Below, piece after piece: positions 53,230-64,000 of a stretch of DNA of 64,000 nt. A program made the position numbers and the translations under genes. The DNA is taken from NCBI GenBank assembly GCA_022559845.1, contig CM040128.1, forward strand, positions 220,271,643 to 220,335,642, given 5' to 3'. Each line of letters begins with the position of its first letter. Positions within the stretch are counted from its first letter, which is position 1. Origin of the DNA: Amorphophallus konjac. Its lineage: Eukaryota > Streptophyta > Magnoliopsida > Alismatales > Araceae. The notes below the pieces were generated by a model. The model saw only the letters and a program-made list of their open reading frames with translations. It made no database searches and was not told the origin of the DNA.

Positions 53230-53990
53230 TTATTATAAAAATTAGAATTTTGTTATGAAAATAGATTTTTATGCCGAAAATAATTCTAACTTGCTGAAAA
53301 TAATTTTAACATGCTAAAAATGATTTTCATATGTTACTTTACTGATAAGATGATAAAAATAAAATTTTCATGCTGTATTTAATTTTTATTATGCTGAAAA
53401 TTAATTTTTAATATGCTAAAATTAATACTTAACATGCTAAGATAATTCTCACACATTAATTTACTGATAAGATGATAAAGATAAGTTTAGCATGCGGATT
53501 ATAGAAAATTTCTGATAACAACATAAATTTTATCATGCTGTAAATCATTTTTCTATATTTATTTACTAATTATTTGATAGGAAAATAGAATTATTATGCT
53601 GAAAAATAACTTTAATATGCTGAAAATAGTTCTAACATGCTAAAAATAATTCTAACTTGTTGAAAATAATTTTATCATGCTGGAAGTAATTTTAATATGC
53701 TGGAAGTAATTTTCATGCATCAATTTAATAATTATTTAATAGGAAAAATTAGGTTTAGCATACAAAAAAATAGTTTAAATATATTTTAACATGCTGAAAA
53801 TAGCTTTTATATCTCAGTATATATAAAATAATTTTATCATGTTGGAAGTCATTTTTAACATGCTGAAAATATTTTTCATGCATTAATTTACTAATATGGT
53901 TAAAAAACGATTTTTACATGCTAAAAATAATTTTATTTTAAAAAAATAACTTTTAATATGCTGTAAGAATTAAAACATGCTAATATCGCC
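53230..53990. repeat. A/T-rich degenerate repeat (ATGCTGAAAATAATTTT)
   Basis: About 25-30 irregular copies of ATGCTGAAAATAATTTTAAC-like phrases lie in the LTR. The other LTR has the same block at about 61220-61970. Nothing is coded. Confidence 0.75.
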
Positions 53991-54318
53991 TTTCCTTACT
54001 TTTGGTGACTAAATGCATATAATTAATGTGGATTTCCAAATGTTATAATTTCTATTGTATAGTGACTAACCTTTAGTCCCACATTGGAAGTTTTGAAAAC
54101 TTTCATGGCTTTATATGTTGGAGAGCTCACCCTTGGGTCAGGACCCAAGGGGCATAGGATGTGGGCTCGAGTTGTGAGTTGAATTGAATGGATACGAAAA
54201 TCCTAGTATATTTATTTATTTGTGCCGGGCCGGGCCGGGGCGGGCGGTGGTGTGGTGTGGTTGGTTTTTCATATGAGTGTATATATATAATTTTTTTTAT
54301 ATGACAAGAAAAGTGAAA

Positions 54319-54520
54319 GTGTCGACCTGGGAGGCCGGCACTTATTTCCTGTGTGCGGTTTTGTTTTTAAAACAGAACATCCGTGAAAAAGTGTCGACCT
54401 GGGAGGTCGACACTTGTCATCCGTGAAAAAGTGTCGACCTAGGAGGTCGACACTTTTCACTAAGTTTTTGATTTTCAAGCAGAAAACTTGATCCTGAGTG
54501 TCGACCTGGGAGGTCGATAC
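54319..54520. repeat. Four 23-bp perfect or near-perfect palindromes in the Tekay LTR
   Basis: Units lie at 54319-54341, 54391-54413, 54431-54453 and 54498-54520. Arms are GTGTCGACCT and AGGTCGACAC around GGG. The second is perfect, and with the flanking AA/TT the arms reach 12 bp. In minus-strand sense they lie about 300-500 bases after the TATA box, so they would be in the RNA leader. The other LTR has them at 62309, 62381, 62421 and 62488. Confidence 0.92.
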
Positions 54521-54820
54521 TTTTTCAGCTAATTTCAATTTTTCTTCACTAAAATGGCTATAACTCCCTCATTTCTCAATGAAATTTAACGAATAAGGTA
54601 TCAATGGAAAGAGTATTGAAAAAGGAACAGTCTAGCATATTTTAATTAGAATTTAGCCTGAGAGATACCTATCTTTTTGCGGATCTAAGGAAGTGGTAAG
54701 AAAATTCCCCAAATAAGATGAAACCCTTGATTTCTCCCAAATCTTCCTTCAAATCTCCTTCAATCTTCACACCAGCGTAGCTTAAGTCTCCAGGGATGGT
54801 TTGTGGGATGATTGAGGTTC

Positions 54821-54828
54821 TATTTATA
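54821..54828 (-). promoter_or_regulatory. TATA box of the Tekay 3' LTR
   Basis: TATAAATA is read on the minus strand (context ACTATAAATAGAACC). The same site is at 62811-62818 in the other LTR. Confidence 0.65.
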
Positions 54829-55359
54829 GTCAAAACTTGGCCAATTTTGTCAAGATTCCTCACATAATTTTACCTAACCCATTAAGTCCGAATTAGAAGA
54901 AAAATTCCATTTCTTTCTTAATCTAGCCCATCTTTGGTGTGAAAACAATGTAATTTCGGCTGGTCTAAAGTTGTATGTTAGGTAAGGGTTGATTCTTGAG
55001 TCAATCTTCTAGAAATGGGGTTATTATAATCCCTTAAATGCCATATTAAACATGTGTTACGAATTTTGATCTAATTATCCTTTAATAAATCCTTTAATCC
55101 ATTAATCCAACCCATTATGGATTATCTAATGGGCCAATTGTAATCCTAGTCCATTATATGGACTTTCATTGGGCTTTCTATGATTTATCTAAGGGTTAAA
55201 GCATTTATTTTTTAATTTACCTTAAGTAAATTCAAGTAAATGCATTTCTCTAGTTTATTACTTATAGTAAAAATGTAATTTAACTATTTCATGAAAATTT
55301 TAATTATAGAATAAAATTAAAAAAATTTATTTCTCATCTTTATTTATTGGGTTTCTACA

Positions 55360-55372
55360 TGCTCCCCCACTT
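55360..55372 (-). other. Polypurine tract of the Tekay element
   Basis: The minus strand reads AAGTGGGGGAGCA directly before the LTR start TGTAGAAACCC. The second unit has AAGTGGGGGAGGA at 63351-63363. Confidence 0.85.
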
Positions 55373-55442
55373 AAAAGAATTTGGTCCTCCAAATTCACAC
55401 TATATTACTAAAATTCAAAAATTCGAATTGAAAGGCTAAATT

Positions 55443-56941
55443 CTAACCTGGGATTAAATCCGGGTATTTCTTCTTGATAGATTCTTCTAACTCCCATGTG
55501 GCTTCCTCGAATCCACGTTTGCTCCATTGGACTTTCACCATCGGTATAGCCCGATTCCTCAGTTGGCGTAGTTTTCGATCTAATATCTTGATCGGTCTTT
55601 CTTTATATGATAAGTCCTTTTGCAACTTTAATTCTTCAAATTGAATCACATGTGAAGGATCGTACACGTACTTCCTTAGCATTGATACATGGAAGACATC
55701 GTGTACACTGGCCAGTTGAGGAGGCAAAGCCAGCTTGTACGCCACCTCGCCGATTCGTTCCAGAATCTCAAAAGGGCCAATAAATCTCGGACTCAGTTTT
55801 CCCTTGATGCTGAATCTTCTAATTCCTCGTGTGAACGAGTTCTTTAAAAATACATGCTCCCCCACTTAGAATTCAAGGTATCTCCTCCGATTGTCGACAT
55901 AACTCTTTTGTCGTGATTGAGCTACCTTCAATCTTTCTTGAATTAACTGGATTTTGTCAGTTGTATCTTAGACAATATCGGGACCAAGCAATCTCTTCTC
56001 TTCAACCTCGCTCTAGCATAGAGGCGATCTACAGCTTCGGCCATAAAGAGCTTCGAATGGTGCCATTTGTATACTCGACTGATAGCTATTATTATAAGCG
56101 AACTCAGTCAGCGATAAATGTTCATGCCAACTTCCACCGAAGTCTATCATGCAGGCTCTCAACATATCTTCAATAATCTGATTCGTCCTCTCAGTTTTTC
56201 CATCAGTCTGAGGGTGAAAAGCAGTGCTAAATCTTAGCCTAGTACCCATAGATGATTGCAAACCCTTCCAGAAATGAGAGGTGAATCTTCGATCTCGATC
56301 CGAAATAAGTGAACTTGGATTACCATGCAGCCTAACAATCTCTTTGATATATAAGGCGGCTAGGACATCCACTGTCCATTTAGTCTTGATAGGTAAGAAG
56401 TGGGCGGACTTGGTTAGTCGGTTCGCAATTACCCATATAGCATCAAAATCACTTCGGGTCTTCGGTAAACCAATAATGAAATCCATACCGATACTATCCC
56501 ATTTCATTCCGGTATTTCGAGAGGCTTGAGCTTACCAGCCGGTTTGAGGTGTTCGGCCTTGACTTGTTGACATATTAAACATCGGCTCACGAACTCGGCT
56601 ACCTCCCTCTACATATTCGGCCACCAGAATGTTCTCTTGAGGTCGTGGTACATTTTTGTAGCACCGAGGTGAATAGTGTACCTTGACCGATGTGCTTCCT
56701 CCAAGATTTTACCCTTGAGGATTGAACAGTCCGGTACACATGTTCTTCCTTTGAATAATAACCTTCCATCATCAGCCAGAAGAAAATCCGGTCGTTGATC
56801 TAATTTCTCTTTAATTTTCACGATCAACAGATAATCACCTTGCCGTTCCTTAATTTCTGAGAGTAACTCGGGTTGGAGTTGAATATTAGCAATAAAGACT
56901 CCACCTTCCTTCTCCTCCATATTGAGGTCTAGACTTGCCAT
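55443..56941 (-). pseudogene. Tekay integrase with C-terminal chromodomain
   Basis: The N-terminal zinc finger ends with FVSRCLICQQVKAEH. The catalytic core (56507-56013) has GMDFIIGLP, SDRDRRFTSHFW and TDGKTERTNQIIED, so D, D and E are all visible, with WRRLFEYNNS replaced by LTEFAYNNSYQSS. The last part (55865-55443) has VFLKNSFTRGI, GPFEILERIGEVAYKLALPP, then the chromodomain from RPIKILDRKLRQLRN to WELEESIKKKYPDL. A chromodomain on integrase steers insertion to marked chromatin (family knowledge). Stops after WWPNM, near GRSCRSPLC and before GEHVFLKN disable it. Confidence 0.88.
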
Positions 56942-57651
56942 TTATTCAAGTAGATGCCATTCTTTAACCATCATGCTGGATAATAAGGCCATCGACTTCC
57001 GGCTAAGTGCATCAGCTACGGCATTACCTTTTCCGGGGTGGTATTGTATAGAGAAATCGAAATCCTTTAAATATTCCAACCACCGTCTTTGTCTCATATT
57101 GAGCTCCTTTTGAGACAATAAATATTTGAGACTCTTGTGATCAGAATACACCGTAAAGGCTTCGCCATAGAGATAATGTCACCAGATCTTTAAAGCAAAG
57201 ACCACAGCTGCCAGCTCTAGGTCATGCACGGGGTAATTTTCTCGTGCTTCTTCAATTGCCGTGAGGAATAAGCTATGACCTTGCCATGTTGTATTAATAT
57301 GCAACCTAGGCCAATTCCGGATGCATCAGCATATACTTCGAATCCTCCTCCTTCCGTAGGTAATGTGAAAATAGGGGCAGTCGTCAGACAATCCTTTAAA
57401 ATTTGAAAACTCTTCTCGCATTCCTCGGACCATATAAAATGATTCTCCTTCCTTGTTAATCTTGTTAAAGGTACCGCGATCTTGGAGAAGTCCTTGATAA
57501 ACCTTCGATAATATCTAGCCAATCCCAAGAAGCCTCGAATTTTCGTCACAATAGTTGGTCTTTCCCAGTTCTTTACGGCCTCAACCTTTGAAGGATCGAC
57601 GGCGATACCGTTTCGAGAAATTATGTGACCGAGAAAAGAAACTTCCTCCAA
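56942..57651 (-). pseudogene. Tekay RT end and RNase H
   Basis: It continues from the RT piece after one stop with [32 protein letters not shown], then RNase H motifs [16 protein letters not shown] and [13 protein letters not shown] frame break follows ITPCMT (57217). It resumes at 57151 with [32 protein letters not shown] and [13 protein letters not shown]. RNase H removes RNA from the hybrid. Confidence 0.85.
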
Positions 57652-58851
57652 CTAGAAATCACATTTGCTTAATTTGGCATAAAGCTTGTGATCTCTTAAT
57701 AATTGAAGGGCCTTCTTGAGATGTTCCTCATGTTCTTCCTTGGACTTGGAGTAGATCAAGATGTCGTCAATGAAGACAACTACAAATTGACCGAGGTATG
57801 GCCTGAATAAGCTGTTCATTAATTGCATGAATGCGGCAGGCGCATTAATTAAGCCAAAAGGCATAACGGTGAACTCGTAATGTCCATACCGACTCCGAAA
57901 TGCTGTCTTGTGAATATCAGTTTCTTTGATCTTCAATTGATGATAACCAGATCGGAGATCAATCTTTGAAAAATATTGAGCTCCAGAAATCTGGTCGAAT
58001 AATTCATCAATCATTGGCAATGGATATTTATTCTTGATGGTGAGTTGATTCAATTGCCGATAATCAACACACAATGTCATCGAACCATCTTTCTTTTTGA
58101 CAAAGAGGACTGGGGCTCCCCAAGGTGAAGTACTTGGTCGGATAAACCCCTTCTCCAATAACTCCAATAGTTGTTCCTTTAACTCCTTCATTTCGATAGC
58201 AGACATCCGATACAGAGCTTTAGAAACTGGTGCAGCTACCGAAATTAAATCAATAGAGAAAACCACTTCTCTCTCTGGAGGAAAACCAAGCAACTCATCC
58301 GGAAATACATCAGAATAATCCCGAACGATAGGAATGTCCTTTAGAACGGGTTCCGTGCGCTCGCTCATAGTGATAGAAACTAAGAAACCGGCACAACCCC
58401 TCCTTAATAATTTCTCGACTTTGAGGGCTGAAATGAGAGACAAGTGTTTAGAATACCTGATACCAGAAAATATGAGGTTGGGGTAACCCATAAAAGTTAC
58501 CGTGCCCAACTTGTAATTGACACTAGCTCCATGAGTAGATAGCCAATCGGCACCCAAAATAATATCATATTCTTCCATCTCCATGCATACTAAATCAACG
58601 GGTAAGTTATAACCGCTAATTAGAAATTCACTAGCAGGATAGAAATGTTTCATCTTCGTTCCCATTCCAATAGGGGTAGTAATCGTGAGTGTAGAATCTA
58701 ATGGAACATGCTTCATAGGTAAAAGACCAGCAAATCTTCTAGATATAAATGAATGCGTAGCTCCGGTGTCAAATAAGACAGAGGCATGCCTTGAGTACAC
58801 AGAAAGAGTACCTTCCACGACGCCTCCTTCTTCGATAGGTTCCACATCCAT
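57652..58851 (-). pseudogene. Tekay protease and reverse transcriptase
   Basis: This is the longest uninterrupted piece of the element, 399 codons. Protease carries an intact DTGA at about residue 28 ([13 protein letters not shown]) with [20 protein letters not shown] has [48 protein letters not shown] and FIDD at about 360-363. It ends at a stop after LSKCDF at 57652. The piece itself looks sound and the breaks lie around it. Confidence 0.9.
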
Positions 58852-58914
58852 GAGAGCTTGGAGCCTTCCTTGCTTTTTGGCAATAATAGGAAGTTTTGCT
58901 GGTGGTGGAGCTTG

Positions 58915-59886
58915 CTCGTTGAGAAGAGGGCAGTTCGGGATCCTATGCTCCCGACTCCCGCATCAAAGACATGTGCCGAGCTTTCTCCAGCATTCCTCGA
59001 CTTTGTGTCTAGGCTTCTCGCAGAATTTACATAATTCCTTTGATGACGTAGAGAAAGAAACTATTTGCTTGTCAAATGTCCTCGGTTTCTTGTCCCCTTG
59101 AAAGTTACATCCACCTTTGTTGAAATTACGCCCGTCCTTAGAAATTACGCCCGTCCTTGATGAAGTTACACCTGTCATTGGGCCTTTTCTTCCCGAAGGA
59201 AGGTTTGAAACCTCCGGCTCCCGTAACTTGCTCTCTCTTGGCTTCTCTTCCTCGGATGTGATCCGATAATTCCGTTGCATCTTCTAAGAGTTGTGCTCTT
59301 CGTACCGCATCAGAATAAATTTGAATATCCATCGGGACGAGTTGAGTAATGTACTGCGGCCTTAAGCCGTTGAGAAATCTCCTTGCCTTCATTTTATCGG
59401 TACCCACGAGATGTGAAGCGTACCGAGATAACCTTGAAAATTGAGCTTCATATTCCGCAACCGATAATCCCCTTTATTTTAAGGCTGCAAATTCGGCGGC
59501 CTTCCTTTCTTACACCCGGTCAGAGAAATACTTGCTATTGAAGTGTTCCACGAACTCTTCTCATAATAATTGGTCGTGCGGTAAAGTAGCTTCGACCGAT
59601 TCCCACCAGGCACATGTGTCCCTTTCTAGTTGGAAAGTAGCGAGTGTGACATTTTCCTCGTCGGCACATTGCATAACTCGAAAATCCTCTCAATTTCCTT
59701 AATCCAATGTTCGTCTTCATCCGAATCCGTAGACCCGGCGAACTTGGGAGGGTTCATGCTCCGAAAATTCCTATGCAAATCTCCGGCTCCTCGGTTTGCT
59801 CCTCCTTCAGCAACCTGTTGGAGGGCTTGGGTTAAACCTTGAATGGTGCGTTGCATCTCGCGCCATTGAGCTCTCTTGGCGGCCAT
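58915..59886 (-). pseudogene. Tekay gag, broken
   Basis: It starts at the ATG at 59886 (MAAKRAQWREMQRT). A coiled N-terminus leads to NPPKFAGSTDSDEDEHWIKE, then after a frame change to ATFQLERDTCAWWES, FNSKYFSDRV and YEAQFSRLSRYA, then KARRFLNGLRPQYI. Two knuckle motifs follow, CKFCEKPRHKVEEC and [11 protein letters not shown], separated by a TGA. Several further stops make it inactive. Gag binds and packages the RNA. Confidence 0.85.
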
Positions 59887-60099
59887 TTGCGAAAATTAAC
59901 GTGCAACCATAGTTAGAAGGTTTAATGTTTTATTTTGGTATTCATTTCTTGATTAATTCTTTTCCTTTAAAACTTAACCCATGGCTCTACCTAAACTTAC
60001 CGGGAAAGTTTAAGTTCCTAACCGATTTCTAGGTATTGATCTATACCTATATTAAGGGAACACCTATGTTTAAGAAATCCTAGGTTTTATGTAACCTAG

Positions 60100-60111
60100 G
60101 CGCTGATACCA
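60100..60111 (-). other. Primer binding site of the Tekay element
   Basis: The minus strand reads TGGTATCAGCGC seven bases after the LTR end (60119). This is the initiator-Met tRNA type with one change (AGAGC is usual). Confidence 0.85.
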
Positions 60112-60118
60112 CAAAGAC

Positions 60119-63100
60119 TGTCACGCCCCGACGCGAAATATCGGGAACGTGAGCGAGTCGTAAACAAGCGTGTCGATCAGAGCATGTAAAATTTGATTTC
60201 TAAAGAGAAAGATAGATGAGAAAATGATACTTTTATTCCATCAAATGATGTTTACATCACTAATTCATAAGCCATAAAGGCAAATTACAATCTTCAAACT
60301 CCAACATACAACATTCTTGTAAAATCACTAATGATCTACATAAATCCTAGGGAAAAGAAAAACACTCTTTCACTCTTGTCCATTCCCTTGTTCAATTTTA
60401 TTTCCTGCAACAATTTATCAAAACGTAGGGTGAGCAAAGAGCTCAGTAGGTTTTTATATCTCTATAATCAGGTAATATTTAAGTATTTATCATTTTGGAT
60501 ATTTTTCCAAGTAAATCGGGAAGTGTTTAAGATCATGAATAACGAGTAGGAAATTGTATACGGAATTTCAAGTAATAACATGATAACAAGGTTCCAAGAT
60601 AATTTCAAGTACTGAATATTGAACATGTAAAGAATATCATGAAAGAATTTGGCCATTTCATGCAAGTCAAATATATCATGTAATTTCAAGTAATTTCAAG
60701 TAACAAGTAAACAAGTACAATAACGAAGTGTGGAATGTCATAAATAATCTAGAAGTTATGCACTTCGGTGCAATGCCACACCGTGGTCAATCAACTCCCA
60801 TGGGTACAAGTACTTTCGGGCGCTCCTCCCAGGACCAGACCGGGCCCCATTAATGTCAGGCATTGGGTCGGTGGATCATAAGATCCCAAGTACGTTTAGA
60901 CATCCACTTAACACTATGGCCAATGAATTTCAAGAATAAGCTCATTGTAAAAAGTACAGATCTGGTAAAAATCTCAGAAGTAACAAGAGAAGTGAATAAT
61001 AATTTTAAGGCATCATGTTTAACGACATTAAGTCATGGAATTCAAGAAAGAATGGTAACTAGGAAGAAAATTCAAGTAATTAGAGTTTAATAGAATTAAT
61101 TTAATTCTATGGTTTAATCTTGTGTGCATTTCGTTTACAAGTATTTAGACATGTTTACATGAAGTTTTTGTACATTAGAGATGTATTAGTTTTAGCCAAA
61201 ACAGTGATTTATTATTATAAAAATTAGAATTTTGTTATGAAAATAGATTTTTATGCCGAAAATAATTCTAACTTGCTGAAAATAATTTTAACATGATAAA
61301 AATGATTTTCATATGTTACTTTACTGATAAGATGATAAAAATAAAATTTTCAAGCTGTATTTAATTTTTATTATGCTGAAAATTAATTTTTAATATGCTA
61401 AAATTAATATTTAACATGCTAAGATAATTCTCACACATTAATTTACTGATAAGATGATAAAGATAAGTTTAGCATGCGGATTATAGAAATTTTCTGATAA
61501 CAACATAAATTTTATCATGCTGCAATTAATTTTTCTATATTTATTTACTAATTATTTGATAGGAAAATAGAATTATTATGCTAAAAAATAACTTTAATAT
61601 GCTGAAAATAGTTCTAACATGCTAAAAATAATTCGAACTTGTTGAAAATAATTTTATCATGCTGGAAGTAATTTTAATATGCTGGAAGTAATTTTCATGC
61701 ATCAATTTAATAATTATTTAATAGGAAAAATTAGGTTTAGCATATAAAAAAATAGTTTAAATATATTTTAACATGCTAAAATAGTTTTTATATCTCAGTA
61801 TGTATAAAATAATTTTATCATGTTGGAAGTCATTTTTAACATGCTGAAAATATTTTTCATGCATTAATTTACTAATATGGTTAAAAAAAGATTTTTACAT
61901 GCTAAAAATAATTTTATTCTAAAAAAATAACTTTTAACATGCTGTAAGAATTAAAACATGCTAATATCGCCTTTCCTTACTTTTGGTGACTAAATGCATA
62001 TAATTAATGTGGATTTCCAAATGTTATAATTTCTATTGTATAGTGACTAACCTTTAGTCCCACATTGGAAGTTTTGAAAACTTTCATGGCTTTATATGTT
62101 GGAGAGCTCACCCTTGGGTCAGGACCCAAGGGGCATAAGATGTGGGCTCGAGTTGTGAGTTGAATTGAATGGATACGAAAATATTAGTATATTTATTTAT
62201 TTGTGCCGTGCCGCGTCGGGCCTAGCCAGGCGGTGGTGTGGTGTGGTGTGGTTGGTTTTTCATATGAGTGTATATATATAATTTTTTTATATGACAGGAA
62301 AAGTGAAAGTGTCAACCTGGGAGGTCGACACTCATTTCCTGTGTGCGGTTTTGTTTTTAAAACAGAACATCCGTGAAAAAGTGTCGACCTGGGAGGTCGA
62401 CACTTGTCATCCGTGAAAAAGTGTCGACCCGGGAGGTCGACACTTTTTACTAAGTTTTCGATTTTCAAGCAGAAAACTCGATCCCGAGTGTCGACCTGGG
62501 AGATCGACACTTTTTCTGCTACTTTCAATTTTTCTTCACTAAAATGGCTATAACTCCCTCATTTCTCAATGAAATTTAACGAATAAGTTATCAATGGAAA
62601 GAGCATTGAAAAAGGAACAATCTAGCATACTTTAATTAGAATTTAGCCTGAGAGATACCTACCTTTTTGTGGATCTAAGGAAGAGGTAAGAAAATTCCCC
62701 AAATAAGATGAAACCCTTGATTTCTCTCAAATCGTCCTTCAAATCTCCTTCAATCTTCACACCGGCATAGCTTAAGCCTCTAGGGATGGTTTGTGGGATG
62801 ATTGTGGTTCTATTTATAGCTAAAACTTGACCAATTTTGTCAAGATTCCTCACCTAATTTTACCTAACCCATTAAGTCCGAATTAGAAGAAAAATTTCAT
62901 TTCTCTTCTTAATCTAGCCCATCTTTTGTGTGAAAATAATGTAATTTCAGCTGGTCTAAAGTTGTATGTTTGGTAAAGGTTGATTCTTGAGTCAATCTTC
63001 TAGAAATGGGGTTATTATAATCCCTTAAATGTCATATTAAACATGTTTTACGAATTTTGGTCTAATTATCTTTTAATAAATCCTTTAATCCATTAATCTA

Positions 63101-63350
63101 ACCCATTATGGATTATCCAATGGGTCAATTGTAATCCTAGTCCATTATATGGACTTTTATTGGGCTTCCTATGATTTATCTAAGGGTTAAAGTATTTATT
63201 TTTCAATTTACCTTAAGTAAATTCAAGTAAATGCATTATTCTAGTTTATTACTTATAGTAAAAATGTAATTTAACTATTTCATGAAAATTTTAATTATAG
63301 AATAAAATTAAAAAAAATTATTTCTCATCTTTATTTATCGGGTTTCTACA
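60119..63350 (-). repeat. Shared Tekay LTR (5' LTR of left unit, 3' LTR of right unit)
   Basis: On the plus strand it starts TGTCACGCCCCGACGC and ends GGGTTTCTACA (3232 bp). Left of it is the primer site of one unit. Right of it is the purine tract of the next. Palindromes lie at 62309-62510. Confidence 0.92.
62811..62818 (-). promoter_or_regulatory. TATA box of the shared Tekay LTR
   Basis: TATAAATA is read on the minus strand, in the same place as in the left LTR. Confidence 0.65.
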
Positions 63351-64000
63351 TCCTCCCCCACTTAAAAGAATTTGGTCCTCCAAATTCACACTATATTACT
63401 AAAATTCAAAAATTCGAATTGAAAGGTTAAATTCTAACCTGAGATTAAATCCGGGTATTTCTTCTTGATAGATTCTTCTAACTCCCATGTGGCTTCCTCG
63501 AATTCACGTTTGCTCCATTGGACTTTCACCATCGGTATAGCCCGATTCCTCAGTTGGTGTAGTTTCCGATCTAATATCTTGATCGGTCTTTCTTTATATG
63601 ATAAGTCCTTTTGCAGCTTCAATTCTTCAAATTGAATCACATGTGAAGGATCGTACACGTACTTCCTTAGCATTGATACATGGAAGACATCGTGTACACC
63701 GGCCAGTTGAGGAGGCAAAGCCAGCTTGTACGCCACCTCGCTGATTCGTTCCAGAATCTCAAAAGGGCCAATAAATCTCGGACTCAGCTTTCCCTTGATG
63801 CCGAATCTTCTAATTTCTCATGTGAGCGATATCTTTAAAAAGACATGCTCTCCCACTTGGAATTCAAGGTCTCTCCTCCGATTGTCGGCATAACTCTTTT
63901 GCCATGATTGAGCTACCTTCAATCTTTCTTGAATCAACTGGATTTTATCAATTGTATCTTGGACAATATCGGGACCAAGCAATCTCTTCTCTCCAGAGGC
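63351..64000 (-). mobile_element. Start of a second Tekay internal region (cut by window edge)
   Basis: The purine tract and the untranslated end match 55360-55442 almost base for base. The rest of this unit lies beyond 64000. Confidence 0.9.
63434..64000 (-). pseudogene. Integrase C-terminus and chromodomain of the second Tekay unit (partial)
   Basis: The frame ending at 63434 covers YKLALPPQLAGVHDVFHVSML, the chromodomain start RPIKILDRKLHQLRN and the end WELEESIKKKYPDL. Compared with the left unit it has a few substitutions (for example GV for SV, HQ for RQ, REF for RGF). The GEHVFLK region further right (63737-63870) has a different break, near 63820, so the two units decayed independently at least there. 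Confidence 0.85.

Larger units (their letters stand above)
51965..55359 (-). repeat. 3' LTR of the Tekay element (with MITE)
   Basis: On the plus strand it starts TGTCACGTCCCGACGC and ends GGGTTTCTACA. It is 3395 bp, or 3223 bp without the MITE and its 3-bp duplication. Confidence 0.92.
51965..63350 (-). mobile_element. Tekay-type chromovirus, degenerate (LTR-gag-pol-LTR)
   Basis: Two LTRs (51965-55359 and 60119-63350) bracket a 4.76-kb interior read on the minus strand. The order is primer site, gag with zinc knuckles, protease, RT, RNase H, integrase, chromodomain, purine tract. Most of the length difference between the LTRs is a MITE. They are otherwise very alike (roughly 97% by eye), yet pol has many stops. 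To the right the sequence goes straight into the 3' end of another internal region, so the right LTR is shared by two units. Confidence 0.9.

Overview
Kind of DNA. This is nuclear DNA of a land plant, most likely a flowering plant with a large, repeat-rich genome. The evidence is Ty3/gypsy elements of plant lineages (Tekay-type chromoviruses, a Tat-lineage element with dual RNase H, an element with a Gag head fused to a chromodomain), a plant-mobile-domain-like reading frame, a Tourist-like MITE with TAA target duplications, and a LINE. I see no intact ordinary host gene. No tRNA, rRNA or CRISPR locus is apparent. The species cannot be told from the sequence. Layout. 1-2892: end of a gag gene plus LTR-like non-coding DNA. 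About 2893-6255: a Tekay-style LTR on the minus strand. 6256-7162: non-coding DNA, cut at 7162 by a giant insertion. 7163-33813: a 26.7-kb LTR retrotransposon derivative with LTRs of about 4.4 kb, a TGGAG target duplication, TGTGGA/TCCACA ends and no gag-pol. Its primer site, polypurine tract and TATA box all show that it runs on the minus strand. Three younger insertions sit in it: a 3.47-kb element (9335-12805) with an intact 957-codon Gag-chromodomain frame, a 3.3-kb solo LTR (21081-24398) and a 1.25-kb LINE-like insert (27921-29173) with a 17-bp target duplication. The rest of its interior is a chain of different tandem arrays. 33819-47843: a decayed Tat element on the minus strand (gag, protease plus G-patch, RT, two RNase H domains, integrase, 5' LTR) with a plant-mobile-domain-like pseudogene in antisense. 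47844-51964: remains of another element with a coiled-coil reading frame, a 49-bp array and a hairpin module also found in the giant element. 51965-64000: a Tekay chromovirus on the minus strand arranged LTR-internal-LTR-internal, so two units share one LTR. A 169-bp MITE sits in the left LTR. Main hidden signal. Short interrupted palindromes of 23-26 bp recur in at least three LTR families (4562-5228, 22656-24216, and the Tat element) and sit at a constant 32-33 bp spacing, about three turns of the helix. The giant element landed inside one of these 26-bp units. Joining its two flanks restores both the 26-bp length and the 32-bp spacing. Separately, the tandem arrays inside the giant element carry small hairpins whose arms change together. 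How the parts relate. Proteins for movement would have come from full Tat and Tekay relatives. The giant element's primer site closely resembles that of the Tat element, so it is probably a parasite of Tat machinery. The order of events is: Tat and Tekay-like DNA first, then the giant element, then the Gag-chromodomain element, solo LTR and LINE inside it.
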